Assembly: GCF_019038595.1 (NCBI RefSeq)
Contig: NZ_JAHOPF010000003.1
Location: 372,001-436,000 of the forward strand
Direction: 5' to 3'
Source of the DNA: Kaistella soli
GTDB taxonomy: Bacteria > Bacteroidota > Bacteroidia > Flavobacteriales > Weeksellaceae
Length of the DNA stretch: 64,000 bases
Shown: positions 9,701-16,757 of the stretch, one piece after another
Position numbering within the stretch: the stretch's first letter is position 1
How the letters are laid out: every line of letters starts with the position of its first letter
Position numbers and translations under genes: made by a program
Notes under the pieces: model-generated
Database searches by the model: none
The model's input: only the letters and a program-made list of their open reading frames with translations
Told to the model about the DNA's origin: nothing

Positions 9701-11525
9701 AGATATTCTGATGAACGGAAAGGATATGGGAAATGTTGTAATTTCAGCAAAGAAAAGCAGCGTTCCTAACGTTTTTGACGTGGATGCAAAAGTAGTTTCG
9801 GCAGGAATTATTGGCGATAACAATCTGCATCTGACGGGAACCATCAATAACAACACTTCATCACCAACGCTTAATCTTGTTGCGGATATGAATGAATTCG
9901 ATATTGCATTTGCGCAGGAATTTGTGAAAGGTGTTTTCGGAAATCTTCGAGGAAAAGCATCAGGCGAACTAAAAATTTCAGGTAAGCTGAGCGACCTTGA
10001 TTACAGTGGTGATATTGCGATGAAAAACATGGGGCTGAAGCTGAATTTTACCGGTGTGGATTATTCATTCGACGATACGGTAATTTCACTTTCGAGAGGT
10101 TTGGCGGTATTAAATGATATTGGCGTTCGGGATGGAAGATCCAATTCAAGAGGATCAATTTCGGGAGCTATACAGTTTGAAACGCTGGCTTCAATGGGCG
10201 TTAACTTAGTAATGAGGGCAGATAATTTAATGCTTCTGAACACTACACAGAAAGATTTTGATCTCTTTTGGGGGAGAATTTACGGTACCGGAACGCTGTA
10301 TGTAGACGGACCGGTTTCTGCTTTGAGTATTTCGACCCCGGAAATGAGGGCTTTAAATAACAGTGTATTTACCTTTAATTCGAATTCCACCTCCAATGTT
10401 GAGGAATTTAAAATGCTGCGTTTCCTGAAAAGAGATGAAGCAGGCGTAGTTTCACTTGAAGAGAAAAAGCGTTCAAGCGCCAATATGAATATTGATTTCA
10501 CGATTGCTGTTGACAAAGGAACTACAGTAAACGTTCTTGTAGGAGATGATATCGGAGATATTACCGTTCGCGGAAATTCTGATAAACTGCGTTTCAGAAT
10601 GGGAAGAACCGGAGCCATTTCAATGAACGGAAATTATTTTGTGGACAACGGTACATTTGTTTCGAAAGCCATTTTGAACAGAACTTTCCAGATTACAAAA
10701 GGCAGCAGTATCCGTTGGGATGGTGACGCCATGGCACCTGAGCTGGATATTAATGCCACCTATTTAAGAACGGTAACCAATGCAGGTTCCTATTTAGGTA
10801 TGGGAAGTTTACAGCCGGTTAATGTGTTGCTTTCAACCCGGATTACCCAAACCCTTAATAATCCAAAAATTGAACTGGGAGTTTCCGCACAGGATGTTTC
10901 GAGTAATTTAAAAGAAACGTTGGCACAGAAAATGAGCAACGAGGACGAAAAAATTATTCAGTTCGGTTCTGTTTTGGTGATGAGCAGTTTTAATGAAGCG
11001 AATGCCGGTTTCGGAAATCTTAATTTAGGAAATACTCTGGAGACTTCGGGTTATAATATGCTTTTCAAACAGCTGGGGTCTGTATTAAATACCATCAGCA
11101 ATGAGTTTCAGGTTGATTTAAATTATCTGAAAGGAGACTCAAATTCCAACAGTGGCGACAGAGCAAATGCAAGTGTGAGTTTTGCACTATCACCGAGAGT
11201 AAAAGTAAAAACAGGACTTGGTGTTCCTATCTCAAAATCTGAAAATACCAATGCGGAATATCTTTCCGGCGAAGGAATTGTGGAGTATGACTGGTCGAAG
11301 AAAAACGACGGTACAAGACTTCTGAGAGCTTATTCCAAACCGAGCAATATTGGACTTAGCGGTGCGGCTGCCGGAAATGCAGGTGCGAACCAAAGCTATG
11401 GAGTTGGGGTTGTTTATAGTAAAAGTTTCAATACCTTGTTCAAAAGAAAGAAAAAGGATAAAAAATCTCAATCTGTAAAAGTGGAAAGTAAAAGAGATTC
11501 TATTAAAAAAGATACAATAAAATAA
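6741..11525 (+). CDS. tamB: TamB-like inner-membrane-anchored translocation/assembly protein
   Basis: 1594 residues. The start at 6741 (MANLENNND) is chosen because the frame further upstream would run antisense through the start of tsaD. Residues 1-70 are polar and amphipathic (SVQKGVENVQGTVKETV), then comes one transmembrane helix at about 73-96. A very long periplasmic beta-helical region with repeating short hydrophobic strands follows, ending in a TamB domain (SIRWDGDAMAPELDINATY, LLSTRITQTLNNPKIEL). TamB/YhdP-type proteins bridge the periplasm and are thought to move lipids or help assemble outer membrane proteins. No TamA partner is adjacent. The C-terminus is a Lys/Ser-rich tail. The family is clear, the cargo unknown. 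Confidence 0.85.
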   Translation: MANLENNNDNENKKSIAENIGASVQKGVENVQGTVKETVKGAAELASDAITHPVETAGEFVQQAAKDVTNYKWWAKLLLVLFWVSLFLVASFFVIVSLPATKNWAAQKVIEKLNTDLKSQMSFKSVDINYFGDIHIHEVAVKDYKNFPFLKAKELYADSNWFSIISNSRNLQFQSLSLENLDLKVITYKGDSISNFIRFVDLFNTPSPTVKREPFQLKSRVFITDSKISIINENSEGEQGKWLSAENVNLVVPELKVNGSDVFAQINNMRFTTERWGKKHIVDTFSTDLALTKDFMFLKDLTLNTDHSLLQGDIKFNLNDGSWADFSDKVKWEMKMMQGSQISGYDISYFVTNWDNYKPFNISGEMTGPLNNFYLDNFLIRNPQVNIRTQKMKVANLLKGNFQIETDKLSTDFTYKELKNMMPTFISSKMKNFADDFGRLKYNGAVRVNPRQVFVSNATLITGIGQAKISNFYLDNYSSNLPKYRGFADVRDLNTSVITKNKQVGLISGKFNLQGESFDVNTMRLKTRSQISKIEIMNKEINNVFLDGVLDHKTYRGIVNVNDEQAKADVKGFIDFRTNKLFADINANVKYLNINYFNGGKGNQIVTGLVDGKISMTNLNDLNLDADLRSVTFANATQKFLIPNAKVKAFFENGNRVVSVDAPGAVNGQISGKFNLGDLMGMVQNGFGKILVGPPPRKLYRGQSFTMNFDVKQGLVNYFEPDLQIPKGASVSGSYDGNSNNLILNVDAAALKYIMTKKQEITDADKALAAANPAYKITERDKITRDSAMVDSLMVRINTANLEEQIFAKVNRVEYNKNILKDIMLRGRNENNRILHIAANFKHGSPEDEIKQTLKEYAVNLNQTTNSAGDYVFRFEPTTVKFNNVAWSIDTSPELNHSITYRKKAGDFLIQNLRLYSDNSELFLKDAVFKSAKDFSADGDVKNLDIAKVFALTNSDNSMDIQGTANGTFNIKMDKNNLEPLIDLNITDILMNGKDMGNVVISAKKSSVPNVFDVDAKVVSAGIIGDNNLHLTGTINNNTSSPTLNLVADMNEFDIAFAQEFVKGVFGNLRGKASGELKISGKLSDLDYSGDIAMKNMGLKLNFTGVDYSFDDTVISLSRGLAVLNDIGVRDGRSNSRGSISGAIQFETLASMGVNLVMRADNLMLLNTTQKDFDLFWGRIYGTGTLYVDGPVSALSISTPEMRALNNSVFTFNSNSTSNVEEFKMLRFLKRDEAGVVSLEEKKRSSANMNIDFTIAVDKGTTVNVLVGDDIGDITVRGNSDKLRFRMGRTGAISMNGNYFVDNGTFVSKAILNRTFQITKGSSIRWDGDAMAPELDINATYLRTVTNAGSYLGMGSLQPVNVLLSTRITQTLNNPKIELGVSAQDVSSNLKETLAQKMSNEDEKIIQFGSVLVMSSFNEANAGFGNLNLGNTLETSGYNMLFKQLGSVLNTISNEFQVDLNYLKGDSNSNSGDRANASVSFALSPRVKVKTGLGVPISKSENTNAEYLSGEGIVEYDWSKKNDGTRLLRAYSKPSNIGLSGAAAGNAGANQSYGVGVVYSKSFNTLFKRKKKDKKSQSVKVESKRDSIKKDTIK

Positions 11526-11604
11526 GAATTATAGTATGAATTATATCATTTGCGTTAAAACTTGTTAATGTTTCGCTAAATTTTTTCATTTTAATATTTT
11601 TTCG

Positions 11605-11612
11605 TAAATTTG
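11605..11612 (+). promoter_or_regulatory. -7 promoter box upstream of the Lrp regulator
   Basis: TAAATTTG matches TAnnTTTG. It lies 43 bp before the start codon in an AT-rich gap of 130 bp. No convincing -33 TTTG at the normal distance. Confidence 0.5.
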
Positions 11613-11655
11613 CAAAAATATTCACGTAGTAATATTAAATGTATAAATTTTAGAA

Positions 11656-12126
11656 ATGAATTATCAACTTGACGAAATAGATAAAAAAATCCTTGATTTT
11701 TTAGTAGAAAACACCAGAATGCCCTTCACTGAAATCGCCAAACAAATGGACGTTTCTGCCGGGACTATTCACGTGAGAGTTAAAAAAATGGAAGACGCAG
11801 GAATTATCCTCGGTTCTTCCCTTAACATTGATTATGGTAAATTAGATTATCATTTTACTGCCTTTATAGGGATTCTTCTTACTAAATCTAACAGAACTCA
11901 GGAAGTTTTGAAAGAATTAACCACTATTCCAAACGTTATCGAGGCAAGCGTAATCTCCGGAAAATATAATATCTTCTGCAAAGTAAGAGCTAAAAATACC
12001 GAAGACGCAAAAAGAATTATTTACCAGATCGATGATATCCAGGATGTTATGAGAACTGAAAGTATGATCTCTATGGAAGAATATATTTCAGATAAGAACA
12101 GACTGATTGATGCGGTTTCAATTTAA
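11656..12126 (+). CDS. Lrp/AsnC-family transcriptional regulator
   Basis: 156 residues: N-terminal winged helix-turn-helix (LDEIDKKILDFLVENTRMPFTEIA, then VSAGTIHVRVKKMEDAGII) and a C-terminal RAM/ligand-binding domain (about 70-150, including VIEASVISGKYNIFCKVRAK). These feast/famine regulators sense amino acids and form octamers. It is a single-gene unit with its own promoter box and a strong terminator. The neighbours do not reveal the target; Lrp proteins usually regulate themselves and amino acid genes. Confidence 0.92.
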   Translation: MNYQLDEIDKKILDFLVENTRMPFTEIAKQMDVSAGTIHVRVKKMEDAGIILGSSLNIDYGKLDYHFTAFIGILLTKSNRTQEVLKELTTIPNVIEASVISGKYNIFCKVRAKNTEDAKRIIYQIDDIQDVMRTESMISMEEYISDKNRLIDAVSI

Positions 12127-12150
12127 GACTTAAACTGATTTTTAACAGTA

Positions 12151-12184
12151 AAAAAACTTTTGAATCTATTCAAAAGTTTTTTTT
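12151..12184 (+). terminator. Intrinsic terminator after the Lrp regulator
   Basis: A stem of about 14 bp (from 12151; AAAAAACTTTTGAA with TTCAAAAGTTTTTT), four-base loop and a long T run. Confidence 0.88.
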
Positions 12185-12196
12185 AATTTTACCCCT

Positions 12197-12571
12197 ATGA
12201 ATGACGATTTTTCCAACGAAAGCCCAAAAAAGGATTTAGGATTTATTTTATCACTTTGTGCCCTGTTATTATTCAGTCTGATGGGAATTGGGATTGATTC
12301 CGACGAATATCTGCAAAAAACAGATCTTAATATTCCGGGGTTTTATTTCCTTCTTATTTTCTTTACAGATCTTTTGATGATTATCGGGCTTCTGCTCATC
12401 TTTTTTTACAGAAAAATTGGGGTGTATCTTTTTCCTGTGGCCGTTGTTATGCATTTTATGCTGCACAATTACTATCTCTCTACTTTTTTATATACCGATG
12501 TTACCAATCTTTTCCTTTATATTTCTGTAGGATTACTCGCATTTATTCCAAAATGGAAATTCTTTAAATAA
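12197..12571 (+). CDS. Hypothetical four-helix membrane protein
   Basis: 124 residues with a short polar N-terminus (about 1-13) and four hydrophobic segments (about 14-30, 50-68, 73-93 and 98-118). No recognised family or catalytic motif. It follows the Lrp terminator directly, so it probably has its own promoter: TAATTTTA, one base off the -7 consensus, lies 5 nt before the ATG. The Rrf2 gene begins 11 nt after its stop, so the two may be cotranscribed, but a role in the NO/iron-sulfur response is only a guess. Confidence 0.65.
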   Translation: MNDDFSNESPKKDLGFILSLCALLLFSLMGIGIDSDEYLQKTDLNIPGFYFLLIFFTDLLMIIGLLLIFFYRKIGVYLFPVAVVMHFMLHNYYLSTFLYTDVTNLFLYISVGLLAFIPKWKFFK

Positions 12572-12582
12572 ATTTTCACCAA

Positions 12583-13014
12583 ATGTTTTCTAAAGCCTGC
12601 GAATACGCCATTAAAGCAACCATTTACATTGCCCAGCAAAGTCTGGAAAATAAACGTGTAAATGTAAAGGAAGTCGCAGATTCGGTGAATGCACCCGTTG
12701 CATTCACCGCAAAGATTCTGCAGCAGCTCTGCCGTGAAAATATCCTGCAGTCGGTTCGTGGTAAACAGGGAGGATTTGTTTTTGATGAAACGAAACAGAA
12801 GGCCTTTAGAATCTATGACCTTGTCCGTATTATCGATGGTGACTCGCTTTTCACAAGCTGCGGTTTGGGTCTGCACGAATGTTCGTCAGTGAATCCATGT
12901 CCCGTACACGAAGATTTCAGTTTTGTAAGAAACAGTTTAGTCGCAATGACTCAGAAATATTCCTTCTACGAGCTGGCTTTAAAAACCGAAAACGGCTTAG
13001 CCTGGCTTAAATAG
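12583..13014 (+). CDS. Rrf2-family regulator, probably Fe-S cluster binding (NsrR/IscR-like)
   Basis: 143 residues. The N-terminal winged helix (ACEYAIKATIYIAQQS, then APVAFTAKILQQLCRENIL and SVRGKQGGF) is typical Rrf2. Three cysteines in SCGLGLHECSSVNPCPVH are spaced C-X6-C-X5-C, close to the C-X5-C-X5-C cluster site of NsrR and IscR. It probably senses nitric oxide or iron-sulfur status. The iron-sulfur repair gene ric follows, with a palindrome between them, so ric is the likely target. Whether it is NsrR-like or another Rrf2 type cannot be decided from sequence alone. Confidence 0.88.
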   Translation: MFSKACEYAIKATIYIAQQSLENKRVNVKEVADSVNAPVAFTAKILQQLCRENILQSVRGKQGGFVFDETKQKAFRIYDLVRIIDGDSLFTSCGLGLHECSSVNPCPVHEDFSFVRNSLVAMTQKYSFYELALKTENGLAWLK

Positions 13015-13066
13015 AAATTCCAATTCACTTTCCCGTTTTCTTTGATTACAATCCATGATTTATTTC

Positions 13067-13088
13067 ATTATTCTTAATTAAGATAAAT
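13067..13088. promoter_or_regulatory. Candidate operator: 22-bp imperfect palindrome before ric
   Basis: The two 11-bp arms (13067-13077 and 13078-13088) match at 9 of 11 positions around a perfect core CTTAATTAAG. It touches the -33 box of the ric promoter, a good place for repression or activation by the Rrf2 protein encoded just upstream. Confidence 0.55.
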
Positions 13089-13119
13089 TTGTCCGAATTA
13101 AAATTATTGTTTACATTTG
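13088..13119 (+). promoter_or_regulatory. Bacteroidetes-type promoter of ric
   Basis: A -33 TTTG (13088-13091), 20-bp spacer and -7 TACATTTG (13112-13119). Transcription would start about 13124, giving a leader of about 20 nt before the ATG at 13144. The TTG inside the -7 box is in frame with the gene and should not be taken as a start codon. Confidence 0.75.
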
Positions 13120-13143
13120 TCCTATAATTATAAACCGAATAAA

Positions 13144-13857
13144 ATGTTAACCAAAGAAAAAACCATAGGCGATTTTGTAGCAGAAGATTTCAGAACCGCA
13201 GAAATATTCAGAAAATATAAAATTGATTTCTGCTGTAAAGGAGGAAGAACCATAGAAGAGGCCTGCGAAAAGAAAAGCATTAAGCCTGAAGATATTTACG
13301 CTGATCTTGAAAATTTGCCAACCGAAAAATCAGGTGAAATCGATTTTAATTCCTGGCCGCTTGATCTGCTGGCAGATTATGTGGAGAAAACGCATCACCG
13401 TTATGTGGAGGAAAAATCTGCGGTAATCATTCCGTTTTTAAATAAACTTTGCAAAGTTCACGGCGACAGACATCCGGAATTATTTGAGATTAATGAACTT
13501 TTTATCGGAAGCGCCCAGGATTTGGGAGCACACATGAAAAAAGAAGAACTGATCCTTTTTCCTTTCATCCGTAAAATGGTTGCTGCGAAAAGAAGCGGAG
13601 AATCTCTGGAAGCACCGCGTTTCGGAACAGTAGAAAATCCTGTGGAGATGATGAAGCACGAACATGAAGTGGAAGGTGAAAGATTTGTGAAAATCGCTGA
13701 GCTGACCAATAATTACCAGTTTCCGGCCGATGCGTGCGGCACTTATCAGGTGACTTTTAAGATGTTGGAAGATTTCGAAAAGGATCTTCACAGACATATC
13801 CACTTAGAAAACAATATACTTTTCCCTAAAGCAATTGCAATGGAGAAGACATTTTAA
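13144..13857 (+). CDS. ric: Iron-sulfur cluster repair di-iron protein Ric (ScdA/YtfE)
   Basis: 237 residues. The N-terminal ScdA domain has TIGDFVAEDFRTAEIFRKY and the Cys pair FCCKGG (about residues 33-38). The hemerythrin-like four-helix domain carries the di-iron ligands as His/Glu residues in THHRYVEEKS, HMKKEELILFPF, MKHEHEVEGE and HRHIHLENNILFPKA. Ric repairs iron-sulfur clusters damaged by nitric oxide or oxidants. The ATG at 13144 is preferred over an in-frame TTG at 13117 because that TTG is part of the -7 box. The gene is preceded by an Rrf2 regulator and a palindrome. Confidence 0.93.
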   Translation: MLTKEKTIGDFVAEDFRTAEIFRKYKIDFCCKGGRTIEEACEKKSIKPEDIYADLENLPTEKSGEIDFNSWPLDLLADYVEKTHHRYVEEKSAVIIPFLNKLCKVHGDRHPELFEINELFIGSAQDLGAHMKKEELILFPFIRKMVAAKRSGESLEAPRFGTVENPVEMMKHEHEVEGERFVKIAELTNNYQFPADACGTYQVTFKMLEDFEKDLHRHIHLENNILFPKAIAMEKTF

Positions 13858-13884
13858 ATATTTCCATCATTTGTGTTAATTGTG

Positions 13885-13920
13885 AAAACCGTCTCAGAAA
13901 TTTCTGAAACGGTTTTTTTT
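13885..13920 (+). terminator. Terminator after ric
   Basis: AAAACCGT with ACGGTTTT, extended inward by TCAGAAATTTCTGA, followed by eight T. It lies between convergent genes, but only the plus-strand side has a clear T run. Confidence 0.85.
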
Positions 13921-13940
13921 ATCTTAATTAGGTCTGAATT

Positions 13941-14618
13941 TTAGAAAAGTGCCACCTGCAGAAAACCGCCGATATTATTTTCATTATGCTTTAACGGCCC
14001 ATAATATTCCATATTGGCTCCGACCCCGAATGTGAATTCTTTGACGGTAACTCCTGCTCTTGCGCGAAAATAACTTCTGGTGTGCAGATCGGCAGACATC
14101 GCGTGAACATACGTTCCCTGAAGGCGCGAATAGAATCTCCATTGATCATTAATTTCCGGTTTGTATTCTACAATTCCGAATCCTTCGATATTGGCATTTT
14201 TGCTTAAATCTACTCTTGGCATTGCAATAACAAGCCAGTCAGGATTTGCGTAAGTATAGATTAAAGCCGCTGACGGACGGATTCCGCCCGGTGTGCTTTG
14301 AAATCCCGCTCCGAATTTTACTCCTTTAAAAAGATCAACGGTAGCCTTACCGATAACCATCATATCAATCAGCTGATCGTTTCCCCAGTCAGAGTTAAAA
14401 TCAGTTACCCCGAAAAACCCAATTTTTGGCGCGCTTTTCAGTTTTTTATCCAAGGTAAGCTGGAAAGAAACTCCGCGGCTTCCGGGCATTACTTCCACAT
14501 TTACAGGCGGATTCTGAATCGGTGCAGCTTCAGTTTCCTGTGCTGAAACGGTTATTCCTGCGCATAAAGCAAACGCCGCGAGGGAAAGTTTTAAAGGGTT
14601 TTTAATTTTGTCAGTCAT
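13941..14618 (-). CDS. Secreted, probably outer-membrane, beta-rich hypothetical protein
   Basis: 225 residues with a signal peptide (LSLAAFALCAGITVSAQ, cleavage near residue 26). The rest alternates short amphipathic strands with glycine and aromatic residues (for example FGVGANMEYYG) and ends in Phe (QVALF), typical of a small outer membrane beta-barrel. No specific family recognised. It is a lone convergent gene opposite ric; nothing links the two apart from position. Confidence 0.65.
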   Translation of the reverse strand: MTDKIKNPLKLSLAAFALCAGITVSAQETEAAPIQNPPVNVEVMPGSRGVSFQLTLDKKLKSAPKIGFFGVTDFNSDWGNDQLIDMMVIGKATVDLFKGVKFGAGFQSTPGGIRPSAALIYTYANPDWLVIAMPRVDLSKNANIEGFGIVEYKPEINDQWRFYSRLQGTYVHAMSADLHTRSYFRARAGVTVKEFTFGVGANMEYYGPLKHNENNIGGFLQVALF

Positions 14619-14743
14619 TTATTCAGTTTTAATTGATGACTAACGAAAATATCATAAATGAGAATTGAATTTCAGGACATTTAAGATGAATTGTAGGATT
14701 TTTTGGTGAAAGGTTTTGAGTAAATGTTTTTATGATTAATTTT

Positions 14744-14773
14744 AATAAAAAAAACACGCCGTAAAGCGTGTTT
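14744..14773 (-). terminator. Terminator of the transketolase operon
   Basis: AAACACGC (14752-14759) pairs with GCGTGTTT (14766-14773); on the minus strand the hairpin is followed by a long T run. Confidence 0.85.
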
Positions 14774-14794
14774 AATTATCTATTTTAAAAGAAA

Positions 14795-15742
14795 TTATTT
14801 CTCCAAAATTCGCTTTACCGCATCCTTCACGGCAGCTGAATCGATTTTGTATTTTTTCATCAGTTCCTCAGGTGTCGCAGACTCTCCGAAAGTATCGTTA
14901 ACGGCAACAAATTCCTGTCTGGTAGGTCTTTTTCTTGCCAGCATTCCGGCAACAGACTCGCCTAAACCTCCTAAATAATTATGCTCTTCCGCAGTAACTA
15001 TTTTTCCGGTCTTTTCTACAGATTTCAGAATGATCTCTTCATCCAAAGGTTTGATGGTGTGAATGTTAATCAGCTCACAGGAAATTCCCTCTTTTTCCAG
15101 TTCATCGGCAGCAACAAGAGATTCCCAAACCAAATGTCCGGTAGCAACGATCGTTACATCTGTCCCTTCCTGTAAGAGAATTCCTTTTCCGATCTCGAAC
15201 GGCATGTCTTCCGGAATAAAAACCGGAACAACAGGTCGCCCAAATCTTAAATAAACAGGACCGTCAAAATCAGCAATTGCCAATGTTGCGGCTTTGGTCT
15301 GGTTGTAATCACAAGTATTGATTACGGTCATTCCAGGAAGCATTTTCATCATTCCGATATCTTCCAGAACCTGGTGTGTTGCGCCGTCTTCACCCAAAGT
15401 TAATCCCGCGTGAGAAGCACAGATCTTTACATTTTTATTGGAATACGCGATCGACTGGCGGATCTGGTCATAAACCCGTGATGTTGAAAAGTTCGCGAAA
15501 GTTCCTGTAAAAGGAATTTTACCGTTAATGGTTAAACCTGCTGCGATTCCCATCATATTGGCTTCTGCAATACCAACCTGGATAAATCTTTTCGGTGCTT
15601 TTTCAATGAATTTCTCCATTTTCAAAGATCCGATGAGGTCAGCACAAAGTGCAACAACATTGGGATTTTTATCAGCAAGTTCAGCTAATCCGGCTCCGAA
15701 ACCGCTTCTTGTATCTTTTTTTTCTGTATATGTATATTTCAT
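14795..15742 (-). CDS. Transketolase, C-terminal subunit (split enzyme)
   Basis: 315 residues corresponding to the pyrimidine-binding plus C-terminal domains of transketolase: DTRSGFGAGLAEL, GIAEANMMGIAAGL (the Glu that activates thiamine diphosphate), HAGLTLGEDGATHQVLEDIGMM, and a C-terminal domain with TAEEHNYLGGLGESVA. It works with the N-terminal subunit encoded just upstream to form one active enzyme that moves two-carbon units in the pentose phosphate pathway. The two genes are cotranscribed with a gap of about 67 bp. Split transketolases are common in Bacteroidetes, so this is not a broken gene. Confidence 0.93.
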   Translation of the reverse strand: MKYTYTEKKDTRSGFGAGLAELADKNPNVVALCADLIGSLKMEKFIEKAPKRFIQVGIAEANMMGIAAGLTINGKIPFTGTFANFSTSRVYDQIRQSIAYSNKNVKICASHAGLTLGEDGATHQVLEDIGMMKMLPGMTVINTCDYNQTKAATLAIADFDGPVYLRFGRPVVPVFIPEDMPFEIGKGILLQEGTDVTIVATGHLVWESLVAADELEKEGISCELINIHTIKPLDEEIILKSVEKTGKIVTAEEHNYLGGLGESVAGMLARKRPTRQEFVAVNDTFGESATPEELMKKYKIDSAAVKDAVKRILEK

Positions 15743-15809
15743 GAGAAGGTAAGTTAGATTGAGTTTTTACTCCTGAAACCTTTGGGCTTCATTTTTTTAA
15801 TCAGAGAAT

Positions 15810-16661
15810 TTAATAATCAGCAGGTGCTTCTAAATACAACTGTTTGAAAGCGGTGTCTAACTGCTCATCATTCGGTGCTTTTCCGTGCCATGCGTGAGTT
15901 CCTGTCATGAAATCAACCCCATAACCCATTTCGGTATGAAGAATAATGGCGACAGGTTTTCCGTTTCCGATTTCTGCTTTTGCTTTTTCAAGAGTGGAGA
16001 TCACGGTTTCCAGATCGTTTCCGTTTTTTTCGTCAATGACTTTCCAGCCGAAAGCTTCCAGTTTTGCATGCAGATCACCTAAACTCAATACATCTTCCGT
16101 ATCACCGTCAATTTGTCTTCCGTTATAATCAATTGTTGCAATAATATTGTCCACTTTTTTAGCAGCAGCAAACATTAAGGCTTCCCAGATTTGTCCTTCC
16201 TGCAATTCTCCGTCTCCGTGAAGGGTATAAACCAAAGATTGGTCACCGTCTAATTTTTTAGCCAAAGCAGCGCCTATCGCAACAGAAAGTCCCTGTCCAA
16301 GAGAACCTGAGGCAATGCGGATGCCGGGTAAACCTTCATGTGTTGTCGGGTGGCCCTGAAGTCTGGAATCCAGTTTTCTGAAAGTGGCGAGTTCTTCTAC
16401 CGGAAAAAATCCGAAACGGGAAAGGGTAGAGTAGAACACGGGAGAAATGTGTCCGTTGGAAAGGAAGAATAGATCTTCATTTTTACCTTCCATGGTGAAA
16501 GGCAGTTTGTAATTCATAACTTTCCCATAAAGTGCGGTAAAGTATTCAGTACATCCAAGGCTTCCACCGGGATGACCGGAATTCACAGCGTGAACCATTC
16601 TCAAAATGTCTCTTCTGATCTGTGTTGTAAGAGATTTCAGCTCCTCAATGCTTTTGCTCAT
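15810..16661 (-). CDS. Transketolase, N-terminal subunit (split enzyme)
   Basis: 283 residues carrying the pyrophosphate-binding domain: HAVNSGHPGGSLGCTEYF near residue 24, LSNGHISPVFYS, IASGSLGQGLSVAIGAALAKK, and the thiamine diphosphate motif HGDGELQEGQIWEALMFAAAKKVDN (GDG about 148 to NN-like end), followed by DYNGRQIDG. It needs the downstream partner for activity. It starts the operon after the symporter terminator. The length matches N-terminal halves seen elsewhere. Confidence 0.93.
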   Translation of the reverse strand: MSKSIEELKSLTTQIRRDILRMVHAVNSGHPGGSLGCTEYFTALYGKVMNYKLPFTMEGKNEDLFFLSNGHISPVFYSTLSRFGFFPVEELATFRKLDSRLQGHPTTHEGLPGIRIASGSLGQGLSVAIGAALAKKLDGDQSLVYTLHGDGELQEGQIWEALMFAAAKKVDNIIATIDYNGRQIDGDTEDVLSLGDLHAKLEAFGWKVIDEKNGNDLETVISTLEKAKAEIGNGKPVAIILHTEMGYGVDFMTGTHAWHGKAPNDEQLDTAFKQLYLEAPADY

Positions 16662-16714
16662 TATTTTGATTTATTTGTATGCGAATTTACAAATTTCCAA
16701 TGGTTTCTGGAAAT

Positions 16715-16740
16715 GAAAAATCCGGGTTTTTGGCCCGGAT
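16715..16740 (-). terminator. Terminator after the sodium:solute symporter
   Basis: ATCCGGG (16720-16726) pairs with CCCGGAT (16734-16740); on the minus strand a short T run follows. Confidence 0.8.
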
Positions 16741-16757
16741 GAAGTTATTTGAATCAA

